Positions 24,927-34,087 of a DNA stretch of 35,265 nt are shown here, piece after piece (the first letter of the stretch is position 1; the number at the start of each line of letters is the position of its first letter). The notes beneath the pieces were generated by a model. It was not told the DNA's origin, did not search any database, and worked only from the letters and a program-made list of their open reading frames with translations. Source of the stretch: MAG-120531 sp963934855 (GTDB taxonomy: Bacteria; Bacteroidota; Bacteroidia; Flavobacteriales; Flavobacteriaceae); NCBI GenBank assembly GCA_963934855.1, contig CAWWAC010000018.1:1-35265 (forward strand), in the 5' to 3' direction. Both the position numbers and the translations under genes were made by a program.

Positions 24927-25916
24927 ATGCCCTTTAAAATAGATCCAGTTCAATTGGCAAAAAGAGGTTTTTTAAATGCACCCATTCCAGCAGGAATAGA
25001 TTTGGTTGCAGCTATAAAGCGTCTTAAAAAGGAGAAAAATGCAGTCATTTTAGCCCACTATTATCAGTCTAAAGAAATACAAGACCTAGCAGATTATTTA
25101 GGAGATTCTTTGTATTTAGCTAAGGCAGCTCAGCATATTAAAGAAGACACTATTGTTTTTGCAGGGGTGCATTTTATGGCAGAGACTGCCAAGATTGTAA
25201 ACCCTAGTAAAAAAGTTTTATTGCCAGACCTTAAGGCGGGCTGCTCACTAGCAGATTCATGTCCTCCAGACGGATTTTCCGCTTTTAAGGCCAAACATGC
25301 AAATGCCGTTGTGGTGACTTATATTAACTGCTCTGCAGCTATTAAAGCGCTTTCTGACATTGTTTGTACCTCTTCTAATGCGGTGGCGGTCATTAATTCT
25401 ATCCCTATTGACCAGGAGATTATTTTTGCTCCAGACAAAAACTTAGGGAGGTATCTCATAAAACAAACAGGAAGAGACCTTATTCTATGGGATGGCGCCT
25501 GTATTGTCCACGAGGCTTTTTCTTTTGAAAAAATTGTTGCATTAGCCAAGGCCCACCCAAAAGCTAAGTTTATTGCTCATCCTGAAAGTGAGTCTCAGGT
25601 GCTTGAAATTGCGCACTATATTGGGAGTACCTCTGGCTTGTTAGACTTTATTCAAAAAGATCCAGCTACTACTTTTATTGTAGCTACAGAAGCCGGAATT
25701 CTTCATGAAATGCAAAAACGTGCCCCAGATAAAATCTTTATCCCCGCTCCTGTAGAAGACGACACCTGCGCCTGTAGTGAGTGTGCTTTTATGAAGCTCA
25801 ATACGCTAGAAAAACTCTATTTGTGTATGGAGTACGAACAACCAGAAATCTTACTATCTCCTGAGCTCATTGAAAAGGCTACAGCGCCCATAAACAGAAT
25901 GTTGGCCATTCATTAG
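24927..25916 (+). CDS. nadA: Quinolinate synthase NadA
   Basis: A 329-residue iron-sulfur enzyme that condenses iminoaspartate with dihydroxyacetone phosphate to form quinolinate, the second step of de novo NAD synthesis. The 4Fe-4S cluster cysteines are visible as C106 (KAGCSLAD), C192 (WDGACIVHE) and C286 in the CACSECAFMKLNTLEKLY segment; the substrate-binding AHYYQ (residues 43-47) is also present. I chose ATG 24927 rather than the TTG two codons upstream, which falls in the palindrome. First gene of nadA-nadB-nadC. Confidence 0.97.
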   Translation: MPFKIDPVQLAKRGFLNAPIPAGIDLVAAIKRLKKEKNAVILAHYYQSKEIQDLADYLGDSLYLAKAAQHIKEDTIVFAGVHFMAETAKIVNPSKKVLLPDLKAGCSLADSCPPDGFSAFKAKHANAVVVTYINCSAAIKALSDIVCTSSNAVAVINSIPIDQEIIFAPDKNLGRYLIKQTGRDLILWDGACIVHEAFSFEKIVALAKAHPKAKFIAHPESESQVLEIAHYIGSTSGLLDFIQKDPATTFIVATEAGILHEMQKRAPDKIFIPAPVEDDTCACSECAFMKLNTLEKLYLCMEYEQPEILLSPELIEKATAPINRMLAIH

Positions 25917-25996
25917 AGATCACCATCGAGAAACCCTCAATATATTTTCGGCATCCATAAAAATAAAATAAGCCATATAAATACTTTTAGTTGCAT

Positions 25997-27754
25997 ATGA
26001 ATGAAGACCTACAAACTTATATTCATACAGATGTCCTGGTCATTGGCTCTGGAATTGCTGGGCTGTCCTTCGCTATTAAACTGGCAGAGACAATTCCAGA
26101 CAAAAATATATTACTACTCAGCAAAAGAGCCCTCTTAGAAAGCAATACCAAATATGCTCAAGGGGGTATTGCAGTGGTGCAAAACTTTGAACTAGACTCT
26201 TTTGAAAAGCATGTTTCAGATACTTTGGTGGCAGGAGACGGTTTGTGTGACCCAGCAGTGGTTCGTTTTGTGGTAGAAGAAGGGCCGCAACGTTTAGAAG
26301 AATTGGTGTCCTGGGGTACTCATTTTGACTTGGCAGCAACGGACCACGCAACCGCCTCTGATAAGTCATTTCATTTGGGAAAAGAAGGAGGGCATTCTGC
26401 CAAGAGAATTGTTCATTTTAAAGACAGTTCTGGTTATGAAATTCAGCAATCTCTGATAGCTAAGGTAAAGAGCTTCACTAATATTAGGGTGCTGGAAGAC
26501 CATACCTTGGTAGATCTTATCACCAACCATCATTTGAAGGCTATTAAAAAAGGTACCGTCAACATAGAAGACTTAAGTAAGAGCCTTAATGAATCTCAAA
26601 TATTAGAGAGTTCTGCAGAGAAAAAACAAGGTGAAAATCAATGTTATGGGGCCTATGTAATTTCTCAGAAGGACCATGAAATTATAAAAATTACTGCACA
26701 GGCTACTATTCTTTCTACTGGCGGTGCTGGACAAGTTTACGCCAACACCACTAATCCAGAGGGGGCAACAGGAGACGGTTTAGCTGCTGCCTACAGGGCT
26801 AAAGTAAATATTGAGAATCTGCATTATGTGCAGTTTCACCCTACGGCCTTGGCCCTAGCGGTGGGTACAGAAACCTTTCTAATTTCAGAGGCCTTAAGAG
26901 GAGCTGGGGCTATTTTAATAAACAGCCAAGGCCACGCTTTTATGGCAGATTATGACCCTAGAAAAGATTTAGCTCCCAGAGATATTGTGGCTAGGGCAAT
27001 AGAATTAGAAATTAAAAAGCAGCGCGCGGCAAACAGGGCTAAGCTTTTGCATAAGTCAGAGGTTCCAGCAGAAAACTTTATTTATTTAGACGCTACTGCG
27101 CTAGGGCTGTCTATTTTTGAAGATGAATTCCCTAACATTTATAAGGCTTGTTTGTCTGTGGGTATAAATCCGCTCAGGGAAGGAATTCCTGTGGTGCCAG
27201 CGGCCCATTATTTCTGCGGAGGTATTGCAGTGAATGAACATTCTCAAAGTTCTCTTAAAGGGCTTTACGCTATTGGAGAATGTAGCCATACCGGCTTACA
27301 CGGCGCCAACAGATTGGCTTCTAACTCCCTTTTAGAAGCCCTTGTTTTTGCACACAGGGCCGCTTTAAAAGTTGGGGAACGGCTCTTTAGCGCACCGGTA
27401 GCCCTTGCCTTTTTTGAGGCTTTGCCTCCTTGGCACCACGCTCTTGGAGACCTTGAGAAATCTAATAAAGCGATTAGTGAAGTAAAGCTTGCCCTACAGC
27501 AAACCATGTCTGAAAAGGGTGCTATTTTTAAAACTAATAAGGGTCTTTTAGAGGCAGAAGCTGTTTTGGCAGACCTCTATAAAAAGAGCAACCATTGGTA
27601 CCACTATAAAAAATTGAGTTTGCAAATTTGTGAATTGAGAAACTTAGTGAGTGTGGCTTATTTAATTATTAAGCAATCACAGTCTTGTAAAGAAAACAGG
27701 GGTGGCTTTTTTAATAAAGATTTAGCGATTTTAAAAGACAGTAAAGCTAAATAA
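25997..27754 (+). CDS. nadB: L-aspartate oxidase NadB
   Basis: A 585-residue FAD flavoprotein that oxidises L-aspartate to iminoaspartate for NadA. The dinucleotide-binding motif GSGIAG is at residues 17-22, the YAQGGIAV segment at 53-60, and the succinate dehydrogenase-like active-site blocks QFHPTAL, APRDIVARAIE and HYFCGGI follow, with the flavin-binding HGANRLASNSLLEALVF near the C-terminal third. It is about 45 residues longer than the E. coli enzyme, partly from a charged insertion around residues 176-215 (DLSKSLNESQILESSAEKKQ). ATG 25997 is preferred to the TTG two codons earlier. About 80 bases separate it from nadA. Confidence 0.96.
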   Translation: MNEDLQTYIHTDVLVIGSGIAGLSFAIKLAETIPDKNILLLSKRALLESNTKYAQGGIAVVQNFELDSFEKHVSDTLVAGDGLCDPAVVRFVVEEGPQRLEELVSWGTHFDLAATDHATASDKSFHLGKEGGHSAKRIVHFKDSSGYEIQQSLIAKVKSFTNIRVLEDHTLVDLITNHHLKAIKKGTVNIEDLSKSLNESQILESSAEKKQGENQCYGAYVISQKDHEIIKITAQATILSTGGAGQVYANTTNPEGATGDGLAAAYRAKVNIENLHYVQFHPTALALAVGTETFLISEALRGAGAILINSQGHAFMADYDPRKDLAPRDIVARAIELEIKKQRAANRAKLLHKSEVPAENFIYLDATALGLSIFEDEFPNIYKACLSVGINPLREGIPVVPAAHYFCGGIAVNEHSQSSLKGLYAIGECSHTGLHGANRLASNSLLEALVFAHRAALKVGERLFSAPVALAFFEALPPWHHALGDLEKSNKAISEVKLALQQTMSEKGAIFKTNKGLLEAEAVLADLYKKSNHWYHYKKLSLQICELRNLVSVAYLIIKQSQSCKENRGGFFNKDLAILKDSKAK

Positions 27755-27808
27755 AAAGTATAGACAGACACTAGGGCTAAGAGACATAAACATGAAAAGA
27801 CAATAAAG

Positions 27809-28690
27809 ATGAAAAATACCCCCTTCAATGATATTCCTTTTGAGCAGCAATACAGCAAAGAAATAGGGCTGCTTATTGTAGCAGCTTTAAAAGAAGATAT
27901 TGGTATGGGAGATTTTAGTGGGCTTTCCTGTTTGTCTCCCTCTTTAAAAGGAACCGCACAGCTCATTGTAAAACAAAATTGTGTGTTGGCAGGCCTTGCT
28001 ATGGCAAAAAAAATATTTTATCAATTTGACCCTGCTTTGGAGCTTGAGTGCTATCACCAAGATGGAGATAAGGTGGCACAAGGGAGCACAGCCCTTAAAG
28101 TAACAGGATTATCACAGTCTATACTGGCCACTGAACGCTTGGTGTTAAATTGTATGCAGCGAATGAGTGGCATTGCTAGTATGACTCATGAACTGCAGTC
28201 ACTTATTGCTCATACTCCCTGTAAAATACTAGATACTAGAAAGACCACACCCAACTTTAGAGTGGCAGAAAAATGGGCGGTAGCTATTGGTGGCGGTGTA
28301 AATCACCGCATGGGCCTATACGATACAGTGATGTTAAAGGACAACCACATAGACTTTTGTGGGGGTGTTTCCAAGGCTATTGAAAAGACAAAAAATTATT
28401 TAAATACCCACCACAAAGTACTACCTATCATTGTAGAATGTAGAAATTTGGAAGAGGTAAATGCTTGCATGGCTTACCCAGATTTACACAGAATACTATT
28501 GGATAATATGGACTTAGACTTACTCAGAGAAGCGGTTGCCCTTATAGACGGCTCTATTCCTACAGAGGCCTCTGGCAATATAACGAGTGAGACTTTAGTG
28601 CAAGTGGCAGAAACAGGGGTAGATTTTGTTTCTATGGGAGCCATTACCTATAGTGCCCCTATTGTAGATATGAGCTTAAAGGTCTTATAA
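27809..28690 (+). CDS. nadC: Nicotinate-nucleotide pyrophosphorylase (carboxylating) NadC
   Basis: A 293-residue enzyme that joins quinolinate to PRPP, giving nicotinate mononucleotide with loss of CO2, the third step of the pathway. Conserved blocks are LDTRKTTP (141-148, binding quinolinate and phosphate), GGGVNHRMGL (161-170) and MLKDNH (175-180), plus IVECRNLEE and the C-terminal EASGNIT and VDFVSMGAIT. Length is normal. Third gene of the nad operon, 54 bases after nadB. Its last 6 bases overlap the end of the convergent pxpC gene. Confidence 0.97.
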   Translation: MKNTPFNDIPFEQQYSKEIGLLIVAALKEDIGMGDFSGLSCLSPSLKGTAQLIVKQNCVLAGLAMAKKIFYQFDPALELECYHQDGDKVAQGSTALKVTGLSQSILATERLVLNCMQRMSGIASMTHELQSLIAHTPCKILDTRKTTPNFRVAEKWAVAIGGGVNHRMGLYDTVMLKDNHIDFCGGVSKAIEKTKNYLNTHHKVLPIIVECRNLEEVNACMAYPDLHRILLDNMDLDLLREAVALIDGSIPTEASGNITSETLVQVAETGVDFVSMGAITYSAPIVDMSLKVL

Positions 28691-29530
28691 AGTGACTAGC
28701 TTAAAGGTAAAGGTATCACCCGTTTTAAGCTGAGATAGGGCATTAATACTTTTTGCAGAAAGTTGCAATATCCTTGGGTAGCCTCCAGTGGTTTGTCCGT
28801 CTCTCATGAGCACCATTAGAGTGCCATCTGGAGTGAGTTGCACAGTTCCTGGTAAAACAGGGGTGGTGAGCTGTGAAATTCCGTGAGTGTCTATATTGGG
28901 AGTTAATTGATAAGCCATTCTGTTGTTGAGGTTGCTCACTGTGAAGACTTGTTTTTCAATAGCTGTTTTTTGGGAGGGAGATAGTTTAAGGTATTCTGGC
29001 CCTTCAAAAACTTTTATATGTTTGCTGTTTAAAGGGGTTTCAGTTTCTAATTTTATAAAGACTTCTTGGTCTTTAATACCTGTTTCATGTATTAGCTCCA
29101 TTCCTTTTTTTAGCATAAAGCTGGGGGTGACATTCTTGCACATAGACTGGCTTCCCAATACAGGAGTTGTTTTAAAACCTCCTTTAATGGCCATATAAAG
29201 TCTAAATCCTTGCTCTAGTTTTCCAAAGTGAATTTCTTGGCCTGCTTTTATCCATATGGGGGTGTTTTGAAGGCTTTTTGATTGGTCTATGTAAATAGGC
29301 ATTTGAGCACCAGAGAAGGCCACCCAGCTAGGGCTAGTAAATTGTAAAATAGGCCCAGTCATAGTTATTTCCAGTACAGAGCAATCCAATTTATTTTGGA
29401 GCAGCATATTGGCAGTTTTTGCACTCTCTGCGTCCATAACGCCTGCATTTGGTATCCCTAAAGAATGCCATTGTGGTCTCCCTAAGTCTTGTATACTTGT
29501 ATATAATCCTGTCTCTTTTACTTTAATCAT
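28685..29530 (-). CDS. pxpC: 5-oxoprolinase subunit PxpC (biotin-dependent carboxyltransferase/KipA family)
   Basis: A 281-residue protein with the KipA/PxpC fold. Signatures are DLGRPQWHSLGIPNAGVMDA near the N terminus, CSVLEITMTGPILQF and the C-terminal MRDGQTTGGYPRI. With PxpA and PxpB it forms the ATP-dependent prokaryotic 5-oxoprolinase, which opens 5-oxoproline (pyroglutamate) to glutamate. It is the last gene of a four-gene operon and overlaps pxpB by 4 bases. At 281 residues it is shorter than many family members (about 310-330). Confidence 0.93.
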   Translation of the reverse strand: MIKVKETGLYTSIQDLGRPQWHSLGIPNAGVMDAESAKTANMLLQNKLDCSVLEITMTGPILQFTSPSWVAFSGAQMPIYIDQSKSLQNTPIWIKAGQEIHFGKLEQGFRLYMAIKGGFKTTPVLGSQSMCKNVTPSFMLKKGMELIHETGIKDQEVFIKLETETPLNSKHIKVFEGPEYLKLSPSQKTAIEKQVFTVSNLNNRMAYQLTPNIDTHGISQLTTPVLPGTVQLTPDGTLMVLMRDGQTTGGYPRILQLSAKSINALSQLKTGDTFTFKLVTL

Positions 29531-30270
29531 GACGTCTGTGGGACCTTTGCATGCGGCCTTGTTTTAAGTTTGTAAACGCCAGCTTCTTCTTCAATTTTTA
29601 TAAGCTTGTACTGGTCTTTGGTAATAGATACAAAAGAAATGGTGTCTCCTACCGCTGCAAAGAAAGGTGGTTTTTCATTTACTTTAAAAAATTCTAAGGG
29701 GCAGTTTCCAATAATTTGCCAACCTCCGGGACTTTCCTGAGGATACACACCCGTTTGAATTCCTGCTATTCCAACAGATCCCTTAGGTACGCTCATTCTA
29801 GGGCTGTGTTTTCTAGAAATTTTTAATTGGCTCTCTAAGCCTCCTAGGTACATAAAACCGGGTAAAAATCCTATCCCATAAATTCTATAGCTCGGTTTTG
29901 TATGTGCCTTAATAATTTCTTTAAAATCTATTTTTAGGCTATCAGATACAAATGGAGCGTCTAAAGCAAATTCAGAATCATAGCAGACAGGGATTTCTAT
30001 GTGCTTTCCAATAAATCCCTGAAGATTTAATTTAGAGTAAAGAATTTCTAATTCTTTTTGAATGCCTATAAAGTCTTTTATTTCTAATGGAAAAACTGCC
30101 AAAATAGAGGCGTAGGTAGGGGTGCATAGTACCCCTACAAAATTGATTTTAATAGCCGCGCTCAGTGCCGTGACTTCAGAGAGAGTATTTTCTGAAACTT
30201 CCATAGGCCACTGAATTAAAACACTATTTTCATTAAGCCTAAAAAAATTAATTTTGTTTGTCTTTTTCAT
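29527..30270 (-). CDS. pxpB: 5-oxoprolinase subunit PxpB (KipI family)
   Basis: A 247-residue KipI/PxpB protein. The diagnostic block is MSVPKGSVGIAGIQTGVYPQ followed by ESPGGWQIIG, preceded by YGIGFLPGFMYLGGL. In B. subtilis the homologue KipI also inhibits the sporulation kinase KinA, but its general role is as a 5-oxoprolinase subunit. The start codon lies 8 bases downstream of the pxpA stop codon, and the 3' end overlaps pxpC by 4 bases, indicating translational coupling. Confidence 0.94.
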   Translation of the reverse strand: MKKTNKINFFRLNENSVLIQWPMEVSENTLSEVTALSAAIKINFVGVLCTPTYASILAVFPLEIKDFIGIQKELEILYSKLNLQGFIGKHIEIPVCYDSEFALDAPFVSDSLKIDFKEIIKAHTKPSYRIYGIGFLPGFMYLGGLESQLKISRKHSPRMSVPKGSVGIAGIQTGVYPQESPGGWQIIGNCPLEFFKVNEKPPFFAAVGDTISFVSITKDQYKLIKIEEEAGVYKLKTRPHAKVPQTS

Positions 30271-30278
30271 GCGTTTTT

Positions 30279-30995
30279 TTAATTTTTTGCTATAAGCATT
30301 AATCTAGCCAATGTGTTTGGGTGGTCTCCATGTAGGCAATAGGTGTCTGCTGCCACCTGAACGCTACTACCGTCTATACTTATAAAATGCCCGTGTTCTA
30401 AGTGGGTTTTAAATTGTGTCAGAACCTCTTGATCTTTCTCTATAACACTCCCTGCTATTTTTCTAGACACTAAAAATCCCTCTGAGGTATATAGGCGGTC
30501 TATAAAGGCTTCTTTTTTTATTTTCAAACCTATAGTGGTGGCTTTTACATATAAAACACCCTCAGCCTGGGTGTATATTTCACTAAATTGGAAGGCAGCT
30601 AAGGCCTCCAAGTACCAGTCTGTTAAAATGGAGTTTTTACACAAATCATTGTAAAGCGCGCCATGTGCTTTTATATGAGGAATAACAGTGCTGTTGTAAA
30701 TTTTTTTATAGACTTCGCTAAATAGTATTAATTGCTTTTGAATGCTCTCAATAAAAGCCTCTTTAGTCATTTTTAGAGACAGTCTTCCAAAATTTTCCAG
30801 GTCTGGATAGCTTGGATGAGCTCCACAAATAACATGGTGTTCTTGAGCCAGACGCATGCTTTTTTCTATGCTTTTAAGGTTTCCAAAGTGACCGCCACAA
30901 GCCAGGCTACAGGCATTTATATAAGGAATTATAGCCACTTCGTTAGCCATCCCTTCACCTAAGTCACAGTTTATGTGTGTGGTGGCTATTTTCAT
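30279..30995 (-). CDS. pxpA: 5-oxoprolinase subunit PxpA (LamB/YcsF family)
   Basis: A 238-residue LamB/YcsF-family protein, the subunit thought to open the lactam ring. Conserved blocks: HINCDLGEG near the N terminus, SLACGGHFGN (in place of the commoner ACGFHAGD), CGAHPSYPDLENFGR, the HIKAHGALYN motif and the C-terminal CLHGDHPN. Its start overlaps the end of the Nramp-like transporter gene by 4 bases. Confidence 0.94.
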   Translation of the reverse strand: MKIATTHINCDLGEGMANEVAIIPYINACSLACGGHFGNLKSIEKSMRLAQEHHVICGAHPSYPDLENFGRLSLKMTKEAFIESIQKQLILFSEVYKKIYNSTVIPHIKAHGALYNDLCKNSILTDWYLEALAAFQFSEIYTQAEGVLYVKATTIGLKIKKEAFIDRLYTSEGFLVSRKIAGSVIEKDQEVLTQFKTHLEHGHFISIDGSSVQVAADTYCLHGDHPNTLARLMLIAKN

Positions 30996-32191
30996 ATTCC
31001 TATGAGCTTAGCTAAGGTTCTAATACTGAGGCCTAGAGTAAAAACAAAAATAATACCGTACAGTATATTTTGAGTAAGGGTGTTCTTAAAAACACCAAGA
31101 AGGGTTTTGCTATTACAAATCCATATGAGTGTGATCACCAGTATGGGCAATAAAATACCATTGGCTATTTGTGCAAATTGTATGACTATAATGGGGCTGT
31201 ATGAGCTGCCTAGAGACAGGAGTCCCACGCCCATAACAAAAATCCAGACGGCTCTAAATTTCCAGTCTTTTGGGCCTACTTGCCAGTTAAAGCAGCTACT
31301 GGCTACATATGAAGCTGCTAAAGGTGCGGTCACAGCAGAAGTAATACCTGCTCCAAAAAGTCCTATTCCTATTAAATATTGAGCAGTGTCTCCGTATAGC
31401 GGGGCCAGCCCAGCAGACAAATCTAGTACAGAATTTAGCTTTTCTATTGACAGGCCTGCTGCGCTAACTACAATGGCCATAGAAACCAACCCTCCAAGGC
31501 CAATAGCTATTAGTGTATCTATTTTTGCTGCTTTTAAGTCTTCTTTTCTGTGCCATTTTTCCTTTGCCAGTGAGGCGTGTAAGAATAAGTTATAAGGCAC
31601 TACTGTTGTTCCTACTAAGGCTATGACGGTGTATATGTTTTCATTGTTAATTTTTGGGGTAAATAATCCCTTTAAAAGCAGTAAAAGAGAGGGTCCTGTA
31701 AGTGCTGCAGTAATTACAAAAGAAAGACTCATTAAGAGCACTAAACCAATTAGAATAGTAGAAATTTGTTTGAGATTTCCAAAATAGAGCATTGAAAACG
31801 CAGTGGTTCCCACTATCCATGGAAAAAACACCGCATACTGGATTCCAAAAATAGCTTGTAAGCCTAGTACGGCTCCACTCATATTTCCAGCTTCATATGC
31901 CGCATTACCAATTACTATGGCTGCTAGAATAAGCGCAGTGATAGCTATTTTAAGAAAGGGGGTGGGCAATTGTTCTCTAATGACATCGGCTAAGCCTTTT
32001 TGGGTGACAATGCCAATCCTAGAAGCCATTTCTTGCAATAAAATGGTCATGATAATGGAAACTAAAAGCGCCCATAAAAGGCTATAGCTAAAACCAATTC
32101 CTGCAGCTGCGCATACAGTGACAGTTCCTGGTCCAACAAAGGCAGCCGCAACCAAAGTGGCAGGGCCTAAATTTTTGAGCATTTTAAACAT
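30992..32191 (-). CDS. Nramp-like transporter lacking canonical metal-binding residues, candidate 5-oxoproline permease
   Basis: A 399-residue protein with about 11 membrane helices, clearly of the Nramp (SLC11) fold. In metal-transporting Nramps, helix 1 has DPGN and helix 6 has MPHN. Here helix 1 reads GPGT (residues 20-23: the metal-binding Asp and Asn are Gly and Thr) and helix 6 reads VPYN (198-201: Met becomes Val, His becomes Tyr, only Asn remains). So Mn/Fe transport is doubtful. The gene is first in an operon overlapping pxpA by 4 bases, and B. subtilis likewise has the Nramp-type ycsG next to ycsF (pxpA). This suggests an organic substrate such as 5-oxoproline, which is an inference. 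No signal peptide. Confidence 0.88.
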   Translation of the reverse strand: MFKMLKNLGPATLVAAAFVGPGTVTVCAAAGIGFSYSLLWALLVSIIMTILLQEMASRIGIVTQKGLADVIREQLPTPFLKIAITALILAAIVIGNAAYEAGNMSGAVLGLQAIFGIQYAVFFPWIVGTTAFSMLYFGNLKQISTILIGLVLLMSLSFVITAALTGPSLLLLLKGLFTPKINNENIYTVIALVGTTVVPYNLFLHASLAKEKWHRKEDLKAAKIDTLIAIGLGGLVSMAIVVSAAGLSIEKLNSVLDLSAGLAPLYGDTAQYLIGIGLFGAGITSAVTAPLAASYVASSCFNWQVGPKDWKFRAVWIFVMGVGLLSLGSSYSPIIVIQFAQIANGILLPILVITLIWICNSKTLLGVFKNTLTQNILYGIIFVFTLGLSIRTLAKLIGI

Positions 32192-32259
32192 CGGACATCT
32201 TTAGAGGGTCTAATGTAGTAAAAACATCTGCCTATAAGTGTAAAAAAACTGCTGAAGAT

Positions 32260-33381
32260 TTATTTTGGAAGAATTGAAATGTTCCAAAAAACTTGAGTGG
32301 GTGATTTAGGAGCTGAATAGGCTTTTAAAGCTTTTAATGTCAGCTGTATTTCTGATAAATTAGCAAGTGTTTTTATCTGGAGTGTAATACTTCCTTGCGC
32401 TGGAATTTCAAAAACCGGAGCGTGGTGGTATAGGGTATATGGCATGGCGTTTTCAAAAAGCAAATTACTTGAGCTATTGTTGTGTAATGTCACAGAAAGC
32501 ACTTGAGTATTTTCTATATAATGAATGTCAGAAGTAGTGATACTGGCTTTTAAAAGTGGCAGTAAATAAGATTCCTTGCCCACCCAAAGGTCATTAAAAA
32601 TAGCTACTGTTCTTCCAGCAAATAATGCTTCTTTGAGGCTTTCAACAGACTTTTCTTTAGCAAAAACTAAGGTGATGGGCCTGTGTACTCCTTTTTCAAT
32701 ATAATCCCAATCAATGAGGTCATGAACGTCTGAAGTACCCATAATTGTCAAGTTGTAGTCAAGGGCTATTTGTAAGGCCTCTTCTGAGTAATCTCCTGTA
32801 TTAATGACTTCAATACCATGTAATTTTCCTTCTTTTATTTGATTTTTTTGAAAGTCAGAAACTACAGGATTCCCTTGTGGTTGTTGTGCATACCATGCAG
32901 GGTGGTTCCAAAATACAAAGGCTCCTTGCTTTTTAGCCTCATTAAATGGGTGCTGGGCGTCTGTGCCAATGAGCGGGTTTGAGTCTGAAATAAACACCGC
33001 ATTGTTGTGACCTACTGGGGCACTTCTAGTAATTTCTGATCCTTGAATAATTAGTAAATCATGATCTGCTGCCTCTTTTAGGGCCAATTCATGAGCCCTG
33101 TTTCTATCTGGGTGAGGAATGTCTTTTAAATGCGGCTGATACTCTAAGTGTTCGGTAAGAGAAATAGCATCTAAATCCTCTCTTAAGGCTTCTTGTACCC
33201 TAATGCTTGGCCAAACATTTCCGTCAGAGAACACTGAGTGAATGTGTAGGTCAGTAGTCAAACTTTTATAGCCTGGAATATCGGGATATACAATGGCTTT
33301 AGAACTTTCATGGCTGTGATTTTGTACTTGAGCACTTGCACTAAGGCTTAAAAATATAAAACAAAAAAGCAAATTTTTCAT
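32260..33381 (-). CDS. Secreted PHP-domain phosphoesterase (Sb-PDE-like)
   Basis: A 373-residue exported protein, signal peptide 1-18 (ending SASAQ). The PHP metal site is visible: HIH (H46, H48) in DLHIHSVFSDG, E77-H78 in LTEHLEY, the following QGSEITR glutamate, WNHPAW and the terminal GTSDVHD pair. A C-terminal beta-sandwich region (about residues 275-373) follows. I recall this layout as the Sb-PDE-like phosphodiesterase family; its natural substrate is unknown. Monocistronic, 68 bases upstream of the Nramp-like gene start, and no obvious functional link to it. Confidence 0.86.
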   Translation of the reverse strand: MKNLLFCFIFLSLSASAQVQNHSHESSKAIVYPDIPGYKSLTTDLHIHSVFSDGNVWPSIRVQEALREDLDAISLTEHLEYQPHLKDIPHPDRNRAHELALKEAADHDLLIIQGSEITRSAPVGHNNAVFISDSNPLIGTDAQHPFNEAKKQGAFVFWNHPAWYAQQPQGNPVVSDFQKNQIKEGKLHGIEVINTGDYSEEALQIALDYNLTIMGTSDVHDLIDWDYIEKGVHRPITLVFAKEKSVESLKEALFAGRTVAIFNDLWVGKESYLLPLLKASITTSDIHYIENTQVLSVTLHNNSSSNLLFENAMPYTLYHHAPVFEIPAQGSITLQIKTLANLSEIQLTLKALKAYSAPKSPTQVFWNISILPK

Positions 33382-33457
33382 GGGGCTAATTATTTATAGT
33401 TTTAAAAATACAAAAAAGGAACTACGGGTTCTGTAAAGGAATCATTAAATTTGAATC

Positions 33458-33783
33458 ATGTCTATGTTTTTAGTGCTTATATTAATTATTTCTCTCTCAT
33501 TGGTTTCTTACCATACATCAATTAATTCTGAGAAAATCACTTCTAAATCAGTGCGTTTTCACTGGGGACTTATTATTTTGACTTGAAGAAAATTAGGCTT
33601 TAAGCCAACCGTATAAATCACAAAGGACGTTATAGCCTGAGGACCAAAGATAGCATAGGATATATTTCTGGTTTTTCACTTTCTAGAACCAGAATCAGTT
33701 ATGGCGTTACTGCTGAAAATGAGACACGGCTTAAACAGGCCTTATATCAGCATGAAATTATAAAATACGTTAGCTATTTTTAG
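33458..33783 (+). pseudogene. Frameshifted remnant of a membrane-anchored protein of unknown family
   Basis: The 424-base gap holds a broken plus-strand gene. From ATG 33458, MSMFLVLILIISLSLVSYH forms a membrane or signal helix and runs to SVRFHWG. A shift of frame there gives TYYFDLKKIRL, then an in-frame TAA, then NRINHKGRYSLRTKDSIGYI and, further on, YGVTAENETRLKQALYQHEI to the stop at 33781. Together that is about 108 residues with one frameshift and one nonsense codon. The family is not recognised. Confidence 0.4.
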
Positions 33784-33805
33784 TAATCAAAGTATTATAA
33801 ATCAG

Positions 33806-34087
33806 TTACAAGTCAAAGTTGTAAAACATTCCAATAATATGGGTGTTAAAGGCGGAAGTATTTAAACGATTTTCACGGTCTATAAAATAAGCAAGGGTGA
33901 GCTTTCCAGCAGCTACTGAAAAATCTGTTTCTATGCGGTAGCGCCATCTGTGAACACCAATAGCGTTACTGGTTGGGAGGTGGTGAAAAACTTCTATAGA
34001 TAGTTCTGGGTCTAGTGACCAATTTTTAATTTTTAAAAGGGCTCCAAATCTTATACGCCAGAGATTTTCTCTAACTATTTTTTTCAT
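33806..34087 (-). pseudogene. C-terminal fragment of a DUF2490-like outer-membrane barrel
   Basis: A 93-codon open frame without a signal peptide. It reads ENLWRIRFGALLKIKNWSLD, then HRWRYRIETDFSV, and ends NTHIIGMFYNFDL, resembling the last strands of DUF2490-type beta-barrels, which end in an aromatic-rich strand. Intact relatives are over 200 residues and begin with a signal peptide, so the front half is missing. The ATG at 34087 is probably accidental. Confidence 0.45.

Noticed and set aside
27658..27966. 102-codon minus-strand frame spanning the nadB-nadC junction.
   Set aside because: It overlaps two well-conserved genes on the other strand and resembles no family.
32191..32197. TCGGACA near the Nramp-like gene start, matching the repeat around the IS relics.
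   Set aside because: Only seven bases, no partner nearby; most likely chance.
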